Of a DNA stretch of 64,000 nucleotides, positions 1-8,500 are shown piece after piece. Made by a program: the position numbers and the translations under genes. The notes beneath the pieces were generated by a model, which did not search any database, had not been told where the DNA came from, and saw nothing but the letters and a program-made list of their open reading frames with translations. Origin of the DNA: Nocardioides sp. (GTDB taxonomy: Bacteria; Actinomycetota; Actinomycetes; Propionibacteriales; Nocardioidaceae); assembly GCA_002729525.1 (NCBI GenBank), contig PBYI01000016.1, forward strand, positions 29,480 to 93,479, given 5' to 3'. How positions within the stretch are numbered: position 1 is the stretch's first letter; each line of letters starts with the position of its first letter.

Positions 1-80
1 TCCGGACGTGCCCCCCTTTCCACAGGTTCGCGCTGTGAGCCGGTAGGCGTCGGCCCCCGTTGGGAGACTTGGTCCTGTCA

Positions 81-93
81 GTTCTTTCTATTC
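81..93 (-). promoter_or_regulatory. AT-rich 13-mer GAATAGAAAGAAC, copy 1
   Basis: Read on the minus strand this is GAATAGAAAGAAC. The identical 13-mer occurs at 5485-5497 on the plus strand ahead of the relaxase, and its first nine bases recur at 1774-1782 ahead of the DUF932 gene. Such an AT-rich word is unexpected in DNA this GC-rich, and all copies lie just upstream of backbone genes. It could be an operator, a partition-protein site or promoter -10 sequence. The repetition is seen; the role is inference. Confidence 0.4.
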
Positions 94-113
94 TACTCAC
101 GGAGGACAGCAGC

Positions 114-1739
114 ATGACCGACACCATCCAGACCGACGCCGTCACCACCACCGAGGGCACCGACGCCGCCCCGGCTGAGGAGTTCCTGCACCTGGACCCC
201 GCCGACATCATCATCGGCACCAACGTCCGCACCGACCTGCGACCCGACCACAAGGAGTTCCGCAAGTCGATCAAGGAGCGCGGTGTCATCGAGGCCGTCA
301 CGGTCTACCGCAACGAGGACGGCCAGTACGTCCTGCTGCGCGGCCAGCGCCGCACCGTGACCGCCGCCGAGGTCGGCACCCCGACCGGCCTCATCCCGGC
401 GCGGGTCGTCCCCCAGCCCGCCGAGGCCGACCGGATCGGTGACCAGATGGTCGAGAACATCCACCGGGCCCAGATGCGCGAGACCGAGATCGTCGCGGGC
501 GTAGAGCAGTTGGCCCTGCTCGGCGTGAGCGCTGCGCAGATCGCCAAGCGCACCAGCATCGACCGCCCGACCGTGAACGCCGCCCTGGCGGTCACCAAGG
601 CCGACCAGACCCGCAACCGTCTCGACTCCGGCGACCTGACCTTGGAGGAAGCCGCGATCTTCGCCGAGTTCGAGCACGACCCCGAGGCCGTGGAGCGACT
701 GGAGTACGCCAAGCGATTCCGCCGCTCCCTGACGCACGAGGCCCAGCAGCTGCGCGACGAGGCCGCAGAGCGCGAGGCCGGCGCCGCCGAGGTCGAGCGG
801 CTGCGCGCCGAGGGCCTGCCGGTGCTGACCGCCGAGGAGGTCGCGGAGGCTGACGAGGTGCTGCGCATCGAGCGTCTGGTCACCGCCGAGGGCGAGCCGG
901 TGCCCGAGGAGGAGTGGCCCAACGTCCCCGGCGCTCGCGTCCACGTCGTCAAGGAGTGGGTCTACCCCGAGGACGAGTACGACGAGAGCGAGGAGGGCAC
1001 CGACGACGAGGACCGTGAGGACGAGGACTACGAGCCCTACCAGCAGTACGTGCCGGTGTGGGTCGTCACCGACCTCGACGCCTCCGGCCTGCGCCGTCGC
1101 GGCGGCGTCAGTGGCAGCGCGAGCAGCGGCAGCACCGCCGACGAGGACGCGGGCGAGAGCGAGGAGGAGGCCGAGGCCCGCCGCGAGGAGCGCCGCCGCG
1201 TGATCGCCAACAACAAGGCGTGGGCCAGCGCGGAGACGGTGCGCCGCGAGTGGCTGGCCGGGTTCGTCGCTCGCAAGACGGCCCCGAAGGGAGCCGAGGC
1301 CCTGATCTGCGAGGCCGTCGTCACCGGCCACCACTCGCTGAGCAAGGCCATGGACCACCGGCACCCGATGCTCTTCACGCTGCTCGGCATCCCGGCCCCG
1401 TCCGGCTATTACGGCGCGGGCCACGACGAGTGCCGCAAGATCGCGACCAAGGCGAACACCCCGAAGGCCGCGACCATGACCACGCTCGCCGCCGTCGTCG
1501 CCGCTTGGGAGGCGACCACCGGCAAGCACTCCTGGCGCAACCCGAGCGCGTGGGACGCCCGCGTGCTCGGCGCGCTCGTGGAGTGGGGCTACCAGCCCAG
1601 CGAGGTCGAGCGCATCCTGCTCGGCGAGGAGCCGCAGCCGAGCACCGGCAGCGACGAGCCGGACGCCGACGCCGAGGACGAGGCCAACGCCGACGAGGCC
1701 AACGACAGCGCCGCCCGACCTTCTCCCCTCCCCCACTGA
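114..1739 (+). CDS. ParB-like partition/nuclease-domain protein
   Basis: 541-aa protein of the ParB/Spo0J N-terminal domain family. The ATG at 114 follows GGAGG at 101-105 and is preferred to an upstream GTG in frame. Residues about 25-110 form the ParB-N domain, with LLRGQRR (the box II-like GxRR segment) near residue 75 and MVENIHRAQM (ENxxR) near 107. A helix-turn-helix lies around 135-160 (VSAAQIAKRTSIDRPTV). A strongly acidic linker (about 285-315) leads to a C-terminal domain I do not recognise. ParB proteins bind centromere sites and use CTP, and plasmid ParB-like proteins can also act as regulators or nucleases. No ParA lies next to it; the nearest ParA-like ATPase (26463-27311) is in the transfer operon. 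The fold is secure; a partition role is inference. Confidence 0.85.
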   Translation: MTDTIQTDAVTTTEGTDAAPAEEFLHLDPADIIIGTNVRTDLRPDHKEFRKSIKERGVIEAVTVYRNEDGQYVLLRGQRRTVTAAEVGTPTGLIPARVVPQPAEADRIGDQMVENIHRAQMRETEIVAGVEQLALLGVSAAQIAKRTSIDRPTVNAALAVTKADQTRNRLDSGDLTLEEAAIFAEFEHDPEAVERLEYAKRFRRSLTHEAQQLRDEAAEREAGAAEVERLRAEGLPVLTAEEVAEADEVLRIERLVTAEGEPVPEEEWPNVPGARVHVVKEWVYPEDEYDESEEGTDDEDREDEDYEPYQQYVPVWVVTDLDASGLRRRGGVSGSASSGSTADEDAGESEEEAEARREERRRVIANNKAWASAETVRREWLAGFVARKTAPKGAEALICEAVVTGHHSLSKAMDHRHPMLFTLLGIPAPSGYYGAGHDECRKIATKANTPKAATMTTLAAVVAAWEATTGKHSWRNPSAWDARVLGALVEWGYQPSEVERILLGEEPQPSTGSDEPDADAEDEANADEANDSAARPSPLPH

Positions 1740-1770
1740 GGGCGGTTCTCCCTGTGGAGAACCGCCCTTA
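1737..1770 (+). terminator. Intrinsic terminator after the ParB-like gene
   Basis: A perfect 12-bp stem, GGGCGGTTCTCC (1740-1751) with GGAGAACCGCCC (1756-1767), has a 4-nt loop and overlaps the stop codon. Only a short T stretch follows, as is usual for terminators in high-GC actinobacteria. It separates the ParB-like gene from the DUF932 gene. Confidence 0.8.
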
Positions 1771-1773
1771 GTG

Positions 1774-1782
1774 GAATAGAAA
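1774..1782 (+). promoter_or_regulatory. GAATAGAAA motif ahead of the DUF932 gene
   Basis: The nine-base core matches the 13-mers at 81-93 (minus) and 5485-5497 (plus). A TAGAAT sequence immediately downstream (1785-1790) could serve as a -10 element for the gene starting at 1833. Position and repetition are seen; regulatory function is inference. Confidence 0.35.
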
Positions 1783-1832
1783 CCATAGAATGAACTCAGT
1801 TCGTTTGATCCGCTACCCGGGAGGACCCCGAC

Positions 1833-2837
1833 ATGTCACACCAGATCGAGACCCACGGCACGCAGGCCGCCGCCGTCTTCGCCCGCAAGGACGCCTGGCA
1901 CCGACTGGGCACCACGGTCCGCGACCGCGCGTTCACCGCCGAGGAGGCCATGACGCTCGGCCACCTGGGCGGCTGGGACGTACGCAAGTTGCCGCTCACC
2001 ACCGCCGAGGTCAGCGAGGGCGGCGTCACGCCCATCGAGGTCCCCGGCTTCGCCACGGTGCGCACCAACCCGTTCACCGGAGCGCCCGAGGCGCTCGGCG
2101 TCGTCGGCGGCGGCTACACCCCGCTGCAGAACGAGGACCACGCCGAGTTCCTGAACCTGCTGGCCGACGAGTCCGGCGCGATCTTCGACACCGCCGGGTC
2201 GCTGCGCGGAGGTCGGCAGGTGTTCATCACGATGCAGCTGCCGGACTCGCTCACGGTCGGCGGCACCGACCGCGTCGACCTCAACATCGCCGCGCTCAAC
2301 AGCCACGACGGGTCCAGCGCGTTCCGCATCCTCGTCACCCCGGTCCGCGTCGTGTGCGCGAACACCCAGAGCGCCGCGCTGCGCAACCACGAGTCGTCGT
2401 TCTCGATCCGCCACACCCGCAACGCCAAGGCCGCCGTCCAGGCCGCCCGCGACGCGCTCGGGCTGACCTTCACCTACGTCGACGCGTTCCAGGTCGAGGC
2501 CGAGCGGCTGATCCAGCAGACCATGACCGACGCCGCGTTCGACGCCCTGATCGACGCCACCTTTGGCAAGGCCGAGGCCAGCGCCACCAAGCGCGTCCGT
2601 GAGACCGAGCGCCGCCGCCGCTCCAGGCTGCACTGGCTCTTCGCCGACGCCGAGACCCAGGCCGGCATCCGCGACACCGCGTGGGCCGGCTACCAGGCCG
2701 TGGCCGAGTACGTCGACCACTACGCCCCGGTCCGCACCAAGGGCGACGAGGCCGCCGCCCGCGCCGCCCGCGTGCTCACCAGCGACGACCCCGACCGGAT
2801 CAAGCGCCGCGCCTGGACCGCGCTGGCCCCGGCCTGA
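1833..2837 (+). CDS. DUF932 family (phage/plasmid-like) protein
   Basis: 334-aa protein matching the DUF932 family of plasmid and phage proteins. It has the characteristic N-terminal stretch FARKDAWHRLGTTV, the central VGGGYTPLQNEDHAEFLN region, and a late SSAFRILVTPVRVVCANT segment. The family is widespread on mobile elements, but its biochemical role is not established. The ATG at 1833 follows GGGAGGAC. Its position between ParB-like and small maintenance genes fits the backbone of a plasmid or ICE. The family assignment is strong; nothing in the sequence shows a catalytic site. Confidence 0.88.
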   Translation: MSHQIETHGTQAAAVFARKDAWHRLGTTVRDRAFTAEEAMTLGHLGGWDVRKLPLTTAEVSEGGVTPIEVPGFATVRTNPFTGAPEALGVVGGGYTPLQNEDHAEFLNLLADESGAIFDTAGSLRGGRQVFITMQLPDSLTVGGTDRVDLNIAALNSHDGSSAFRILVTPVRVVCANTQSAALRNHESSFSIRHTRNAKAAVQAARDALGLTFTYVDAFQVEAERLIQQTMTDAAFDALIDATFGKAEASATKRVRETERRRRSRLHWLFADAETQAGIRDTAWAGYQAVAEYVDHYAPVRTKGDEAAARAARVLTSDDPDRIKRRAWTALAPA

Positions 2838-2916
2838 CCGTCCGTCCCGCAAGTCCTCCGGTGGCGGGCTGAGACCCCGAGTCCGGCCCGCCACCGGCCC
2901 AACCCAAGGAGGAGCC

Positions 2917-3381
2917 ATGACCGACACCACCACCCACCCCGCCCTCGCCACCGAGCAAGTCCGCGCATGGGATCTCCGGCCCACCGACACGCTTGTCGAC
3001 CCCGACACCGGCATCGCGTTCCCCATCACCACCGTCACCGTGGATGAGCCCGGCCGCGCGGGACGCAACGTGCATATCTCAGCCCTGGTCCTTGGTGCCC
3101 GCATCCTGCCGCTCAACCAGTTCGTCACCATCGCGAAGCGGGACAACACTCCGACTGTCACTGACGCCGACGTCCAGGCCAGCGCCGCCAAGGACCGGCA
3201 CACCCTCAGCGAGACGGCATGCGACCTGATCGCAATCGAGCACCGGCTGCGCGACGTGCGCCGCTGGACCACCGAGACCGCCCGCGTCCACCTGGACGCG
3301 GCCCTGTCCAGCGTCGCCACGGCGCTGGATGCCCTGCACGCCGAGTACGCCCACCGCACCACCACCGAACAGGAGCAGTGA
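2917..3381 (+). CDS. Hypothetical protein, first of four overlapping small genes
   Basis: 154-aa protein not recognised as a known family. The ATG at 2917 has a strong ribosome site (AAGGAGGAG). The N-terminal half (residues 15-80) reads as a compact beta-rich domain (TDTLVDPDTGIAFPITTVTV); the C-terminal half is helical, with a leucine/alanine-rich stretch that could be a coiled coil. Its TGA overlaps the next ATG, so the two are probably co-translated. Soluble, with no signal peptide or membrane segment. Confidence 0.75.
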   Translation: MTDTTTHPALATEQVRAWDLRPTDTLVDPDTGIAFPITTVTVDEPGRAGRNVHISALVLGARILPLNQFVTIAKRDNTPTVTDADVQASAAKDRHTLSETACDLIAIEHRLRDVRRWTTETARVHLDAALSSVATALDALHAEYAHRTTTEQEQ

Positions 3382-3686
3382 TGTCCGAGCAGACCCAGCC
3401 GGAGCCGACCGGCACCGTGATCAGCGAGCGCGACCAGCGCCGCATCCTCGCCGCCATGATGGCGATGCCGTACGCCGCCAGCAGCCGCGTCCCGAAGCCG
3501 TGGACCGCGATGCGCGAGACCGTCACCGCCGATGCCGTCGTGGCGTTCCTCGACGGCCTCGCCGGGGTCCTGACCGAGGTCGGAGCCGAGAGCGACATCC
3601 ACCGCCGTCGCCTGTTCTCCCTCGAGGCCGACATCGAGGCGTTCCGCCGCCTCATCGGCACCGCGCCCGCCGAGGTGACCCCGTGA
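3381..3686 (+). CDS. Hypothetical small protein, second of the overlapping set
   Basis: 101-aa protein, predicted all helical and soluble, not recognised. The ATG at 3381 shares its first base with the upstream stop (TGATG). The end of the gene overlaps the GTG of the next by four bases. The tight coupling suggests the products are made in similar amounts. No catalytic motif or metal-binding cysteines are present. Confidence 0.7.
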   Translation: MSEQTQPEPTGTVISERDQRRILAAMMAMPYAASSRVPKPWTAMRETVTADAVVAFLDGLAGVLTEVGAESDIHRRRLFSLEADIEAFRRLIGTAPAEVTP

Positions 3687-3928
3687 GCGCGCACATCGAG
3701 TGGCTGGCCGCCCGCGAGACCAGCGTCCAGGTGTTCACCCCCGGCGAGGACTGGATCGGTGCCGGGGAGCACCGCCAGCCCGTCCTGACTCTCGCCGGTG
3801 ACGACGTGGTCGCGATCCAGGGCACGCCCGCCGAGTTGCGCGCGCTGGCCGCCCGGATCACCGCCGTGGCCACCGCGGCGTCGGGTCTGCTCGACCTCGC
3901 GGCCGCACGGCAGGACCAGCCCGCATGA
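3683..3928 (+). CDS. Hypothetical small protein, third of the overlapping set
   Basis: 81-aa protein starting at GTG 3683 (GTGA overlap with the previous stop) and ending in an ATGA overlap with the next gene. The N-terminal half alternates polar and hydrophobic residues like a small beta-sheet (TSVQVFTPGEDWIGA, QPVLTLAGDDVVAIQG). The C-terminal half is an alanine-rich helix. Not recognised. Confidence 0.65.
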   Translation: MSAHIEWLAARETSVQVFTPGEDWIGAGEHRQPVLTLAGDDVVAIQGTPAELRALAARITAVATAASGLLDLAAARQDQPA

Positions 3929-4296
3929 GCGACGACGCCAGCCTCCGCGCCCTGGAGGAGCGCGCGACCCCCGGACCCTGGACTCCGTACGGCGACAAGA
4001 TCCGCGCCACCGCCGCCGACGCCCTGATCCCGGACAACATCCTCGTCGCCTACGCCGGTGCTCACTGGCAGCGGCTCGGGATCAAGCAGTACCCACGCGG
4101 GGGCGACGTTCCCGAGCACGCGCCCGACGTGGAGTTCATGGCCGCCGCTCGCACCGCGCTGCCGGACCGGCTCGACCGGCTCGACCGCATCCGCGCTCTT
4201 CACGCCAAGTGGGGCGACCAGTCGCCCGAGAACGCGGACGGCTACCTCGACCTGTGGGAGACGCTCGGTCGCCTCCTCGACGGCGAGCCCGCCTGA
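3925..4296 (+). CDS. Hypothetical protein, last of the overlapping set
   Basis: 123-aa protein starting in an ATGA overlap. The N-terminus (SLRALEERATPGPWTPYGD) resembles the opening of short actinophage and plasmid proteins of unknown role, and the phrase EFMAAARTALPDRLDRLDRIRALH is typical of them. A strong terminator follows, so this closes the transcription unit that probably starts at 1833 or 2917. The function is unknown. Confidence 0.7.
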   Translation: MSDDASLRALEERATPGPWTPYGDKIRATAADALIPDNILVAYAGAHWQRLGIKQYPRGGDVPEHAPDVEFMAAARTALPDRLDRLDRIRALHAKWGDQSPENADGYLDLWETLGRLLDGEPA

Positions 4297-4307
4297 CCAA
4301 CAACCGC

Positions 4308-4340
4308 AAGGCCGCCCACACCATCGGTGCGGGCGGCCTT
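4308..4340. terminator. Bidirectional intrinsic terminator
   Basis: Long hairpin with arms AAGGCCGCCC (4308-4317) and GGGCGGCCTT (4331-4340), extended internally by CACC/GGTG. It lies between the convergent genes ending at 4296 (+) and 4355 (-) and could stop transcription from both sides. Confidence 0.8.
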
Positions 4341-4354
4341 CTGCGTCCGGCTGG

Positions 4355-4882
4355 TCACCACAGGGTCAGTTGCTCGCCCAGCAGCTCCTGGAGCCGCGCG
4401 AGGTCGTCTGCTACGAGCTGCGGGTCCTCACGCGCCAGGTCGCGCAGTTCCCGCGCCCGCCGACGCGGGCCGCGCGGGTCGGCCAGCGGGCTGTAGGGCA
4501 GCCGCCGTTGGACGGCCCACTCCTGCCGGTTCTTGCGTGCCGTCGAGACCACGACGTGTTCCGGCGCGATCCGCTGGCACAGCGGGTTGTGACAGCGATG
4601 CCCGAGCAGCCGCGCCTCTTCCAGCGCGTCCACGCCGCGCATGATCGCGTACGCGAACCGGTGGGCGATGATCACCCGACCCGGCGCGTACCAGAACCGG
4701 CCATGACCACCGCCCTCGGTGCGCTCCCGCTCGGACCGACCCGAGACGGCCCCGGTCCACCACAGGCACTCACTGCCCGGCACCGTGGCGACCTTCGCCC
4801 GGTACCGCGCGAGCACCGCAGGATCAGCGAGCGCCGCCGCGACCGCCGCGAGGCCGGCGTCATCAAGCCGCCGAACCGGCAC
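4355..4882 (-). CDS. HNH endonuclease family protein
   Basis: About 175 aa from GTG 4882; an in-frame ATG at 4936 would give 193 aa but overlaps the upstream gene by 74 bp. The GTG lies just behind GGGGGAG and overlaps the upstream stop by 20 bp. The centre has the HNH pattern: an aromatic strand HGRFWYAPGRVIIAHRFAYAI, then LLGHRCHNPLCQRIAPEHV, matching the His, Cys-x-x-Pro-x-Cys and downstream His of phage-type HNH nucleases. The C-terminus is a charged helical tail. Such proteins nick or cut DNA with a divalent metal. A backbone nuclease could act in mobility or exclusion, but the target is unknown. Confidence 0.75.
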   Translation of the reverse strand: MPVRRLDDAGLAAVAAALADPAVLARYRAKVATVPGSECLWWTGAVSGRSERERTEGGGHGRFWYAPGRVIIAHRFAYAIMRGVDALEEARLLGHRCHNPLCQRIAPEHVVVSTARKNRQEWAVQRRLPYSPLADPRGPRRRARELRDLAREDPQLVADDLARLQELLGEQLTLW

Positions 4883-5249
4883 CCGCTCCCCCGCTCCCGG
4901 CCTCCGCGTCCGGCTCCCGCTCGGCGGCCGCGCCAACCTCGGTCTCCGCGCTGCCGTCCGGTGCGGCCAGCCGCCGCAGTCGCGTCGCCTCCCGCACGGT
5001 GATCGTCTCGCCGCACCACTCGACCGCCTCGCCCAGGGACAGCCCCTCGACCTCGGTCAACTCCCGCAGCGCATCCCCGGCGCGCTTCTCGGTCTCGGCC
5101 ACTGCCGCGTCCCGCTGGCCGATCGCCACCATGACCTGTTCGGCCAGGTCGACCACCCGGCGCTCGCGCTCCTCACGCTCGCGCCGCCTCTTGTCGGCCA
5201 TCTCCCGCGCCGTACGCCGCGCCTGCTGCTTGATCGTCTGCTGACTCAT
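4863..5249 (-). CDS. Charged coiled-coil protein upstream of the HNH gene
   Basis: 128-aa protein. Residues 5-60 are dominated by Arg, Lys and Glu (QQARRTAREMADKRRRERE) and read as one long charged helix or coiled coil. A short segment follows (EAVEWCGETITVREATRLRRL) that could be a small DNA-binding helical unit, then a low-complexity Ala/Gly tail. The ATG at 5249 follows a GGAGTGAGGA ribosome site. It precedes and overlaps the HNH gene, so the two are probably co-expressed, divergently from the relaxase. Not recognised. Confidence 0.6.
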   Translation of the reverse strand: MSQQTIKQQARRTAREMADKRRREREERERRVVDLAEQVMVAIGQRDAAVAETEKRAGDALRELTEVEGLSLGEAVEWCGETITVREATRLRRLAAPDGSAETEVGAAAEREPDAEAGSGGAGAGSAA

Positions 5250-5561
5250 CGGTCCTCACTCCGTGTCGACATGGACTCTGACAGTCACCTACGACAAATC
5301 CCGGTCCCCGTGCGATCACCACCGGCCAAGAAACCTTCCGAACCCACCAACCTCGACCCCAGCCAGCCCGTTCAACTCAGCCAGTCCGATCCCGACGCCC
5401 CAGCCGTCACCGACGCCCCTCAGCGTCCCCCCAGATTTCCGCGACCTCCCAAGTGCCACACACCTCTTGCATTCTCGGTCTGCCGAATAGAAAGAACACA
5501 TCAGAAATCCGGCTGGAAGTGATCGCAGCGGGCACCCGCGCGCACGTAGGTGACCGTGACG
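5250..5561. other. Divergent intergenic region before the relaxase; possible oriT
   Basis: About 310 bp between divergently transcribed genes. The middle (about 5330-5460) is C-rich on the plus strand with no open frame I believe. At 5485-5497 it holds the 13-mer GAATAGAAAGAAC. MobF relaxases usually nick at an oriT near their own gene, so this is the most likely place for one, but I could not identify a nick site or clear flanking inverted repeats. Confidence 0.35.
5485..5497 (+). promoter_or_regulatory. AT-rich 13-mer GAATAGAAAGAAC, copy 3
   Basis: Identical over 13 bases to the inverted copy at 81-93; the nine-base core is also at 1774-1782. It lies 65-77 bases upstream of the relaxase start. 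It may be a shared operator or part of a promoter or oriT. Function is inference. Confidence 0.4.
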
Positions 5562-8500
5562 ATGAGCCTCCACAAGCTGACGGCGGGGTCGGGGTACGAC
5601 TACCTGACCCGCCAGGTCGCAGCGATGGACGCCACCGACAAGGGCCACACCGGCCTGGCGAGCTACTACACCGAGAAGGGCGAGACCCCTGGCGTGTGGG
5701 TCGGCTCGGGCATGGAGGGGCTCGAAGGGCTCGACGCCGGCGACATCGTCACCGCCGACCACATGCAGAGCCTGTTCGGCTCCGGTCACCACCCGCTGGC
5801 CACCCAGCGGACCAAGGACCTGGACCTGCGCATCGGCCGGGAAGGGGTCGACCGGCCGACCGACGCCGATTACAAGACGGCCCGCCAGCTCGGCACCCCG
5901 TACAAGGTCTACGAGAACGACATCAGCCCGTTCCGAGTTGAGGTCGCCAAGCGCATCGCGGCGCTCAACGAGACCGCCGGACTGCCCGGTGACTGGCCGG
6001 TTCCCGCGGCCGACCGGGCCCGGGTCCGCACCGAGGTCGGCACCGAGTTCTTCCGTGCCGAGCACGGTCGTGAGCCCACCGACGCCCGCGAGCTGGCCGC
6101 CGCGATCGCCAAGCATTCCCGGCCGAAGACCAACGCGGTGGCCGGCTACGACCTGACCTTCTCGCCGGTCAAGAGCGTCTCGGTGCTGTGGGCGATCTCC
6201 GACCCGAAGACCGCCGCGGTGATCGAGCGGGCCCACCAGGCGGCCATCAAGGACGCGCTGGACTTCATCGAGGCCAAGGCCCTGTTCACCCGCCGCGGCA
6301 CCAACGGCGTGCGCCAGGTCGACGTCCGCGGCCTGGTGGCCACCGCGTTCACCCACCGCGACTCCCGCGCCGGCGACCCCGACCTGCACACCCACGTCGC
6401 CGTGGCGAACAAGGTCCAGACGCTCGACGGCAAGTGGCTGGCCATCGACGGCCGCCCGCTCCACAAGGCGGTCGTCTCGGCCTCGGAGACCTACAACACC
6501 GCCCTCGAGCGGCACCTGGTCGACGCCCTCGGCGTGCGCTTTGACGAGCGTCCGAACGAGGACGCCCGCAAGCGCCCCGTGCGCGAGATCGTCGGCGTCG
6601 ACCCCGAGCTGAACCGCCGCTTCTCCAAGCGCCGCGCCAGTGTGGAGGACCGCCGCAAGGTCCTCGCCGCCGCCTTCCAGGCCACCCACGGCCGCCCGCC
6701 CACGCCGGTGGAGACCATCCAGCTGTCCCAGCAGGCGACGCTGGAGACGCGCGAGGCCAAGCACGAGCCGCGCTCGCTGGCCGAGCAGCGCGAGACCTGG
6801 CGCCGCGAGGCCGTCGAGGTGCTCGGCACCCCGCAGCGGGTCAAGCAGATGGTCCATGGCGCACTGAACCCGAAGGGCGCAGCACGGTCGCTGGCCGACT
6901 CAGCCTGGTTCGCCAAGACCACCGAACGGATCGTGGCGACGATGGAGGGCGCTCGCAGCACCTGGCAGTACTGGCACGTCTACGCCGAGGCCCAGCGGCA
7001 GGTCCGTGGCGCCAACGTGCCCACCAACCAGGTCTCTCAGGTCGTCGACCTGCTCGTCAGCGAGGTCCTCGACGGCCGCTCGGTGAGCATGGCCCGCCCC
7101 TGGGACACCATCAGCGAACCGGCCGAGCTGCGGCGCGCGGACGGCGCGTCGGTCTACACCCAGAGCGGCGCCGAGCTGTTCACCTCGGGCAAGGTGCTGG
7201 CCGCCGAGGAGCGTCTGGTCGCGGCCGCGGGCCGCCACGACGGCTACGCCGTCACGGTCAACTCGGTCGACATGGCGCTGCTCGAGTCGACCGCCAACGG
7301 CATCACCCTCAACGCCGGACAGGCCACCCTGGTGCGGGAGATGGCCACCTCCGGTGCCCGTCTCCAACTGGCGATCGCCCCCGCCGGATCCGGCAAGACC
7401 ACCGCGATGCGAGCCCTGGCCAGCGCGTGGGCCGACGGCGGCGGCACCATCATCGGCCTGGCGCCCTCGGCCGCGGCCGCCGACGCCCTGCGCTCACAGA
7501 TCGACACACAGACCGACACCCTGGCCAAGCTGACCCACTCACTCGAGCAGGCCCGCGAGACCGGCGCCGCGATGCCCGCGTGGGTCGCCGGCATCGACTC
7601 CTCCACCCTCGTGGTCATCGACGAGGCCGGCATGGCCGACACCCTCTCGCTGGACGCCGCGGTCTCCTACATCCTCGAGCGCGGCGGCAGCGTCCGTCTG
7701 ATCGGCGACGATCAGCAGCTGTCGGCGATCGGTGCCGGCGGCGTGCTGCGCGACGTCCGCGCCACCCACGGAGCGCTGCAGCTGACCGAGCTCGTCCGCT
7801 TCAAGGACCCGGCCGAGGGCGCCGCGTCCCTCGCGCTGCGCGAGGGCAAGCCCGAGTCGCTCGGCTTCTACCTCGACCGCGACCGCGTGCACGTCGGCGA
7901 CCTGGCCACCATGACCGAGGACGTCTTCGCGGCCTGGCAGGCCGACCGCGCCGCGGGTCTGGACTCGATCATGCTCGCCCCCACCCGCGACCTGGTCAGT
8001 GAGCTGAACCAGCAGGCCCGCGCCCACCGGCTCGAGGGAATCGACCCGGCCGACATCGCCAGCATCGGCCCGGTGCGCCGGCTCGCCGACGGCAACGAGG
8101 CCTCGATCGGCGAACTGATCATCACCCGCGAGAACGACCGACGCCTGCGCACTTCGGTCACCGACTGGGTGAAGAACGGCGACCGCTGGAACGTCCTGGA
8201 GATCCACGACGGCGGCGACCTGACCGTCCAGCACACCCAGCACGGCCGCACCGTGCGCCTGCCCGCTGACTACGTCGCTCGATCCACCGAGCTCGGCTAC
8301 GCGTGCACCGTGCACACCGCCCAGGGCGTCACCGCCGACACGATGCACGGTCTGGCGACCGGCAGCGAGTCGCGCCAGCAGCTCTACACGATGATGACCC
8401 GCGGCGCGCACGCCAACCACGTCTACCTCGAGGTCGTCGGCGACGGCGACCCGCACTCGGTGATCCACCCGACCCTGGTCCGGCCGCTCACCCCCACCGA

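Noticed and set aside
93..1736. 547-codon open frame antisense to the ParB-like gene, and similar long antisense frames opposite most backbone genes
   Set aside because: High third-position GC removes stop codons from other frames. These translations are Leu/Val/Gly/Arg-rich, lack motifs, and mirror genes with clear domains.
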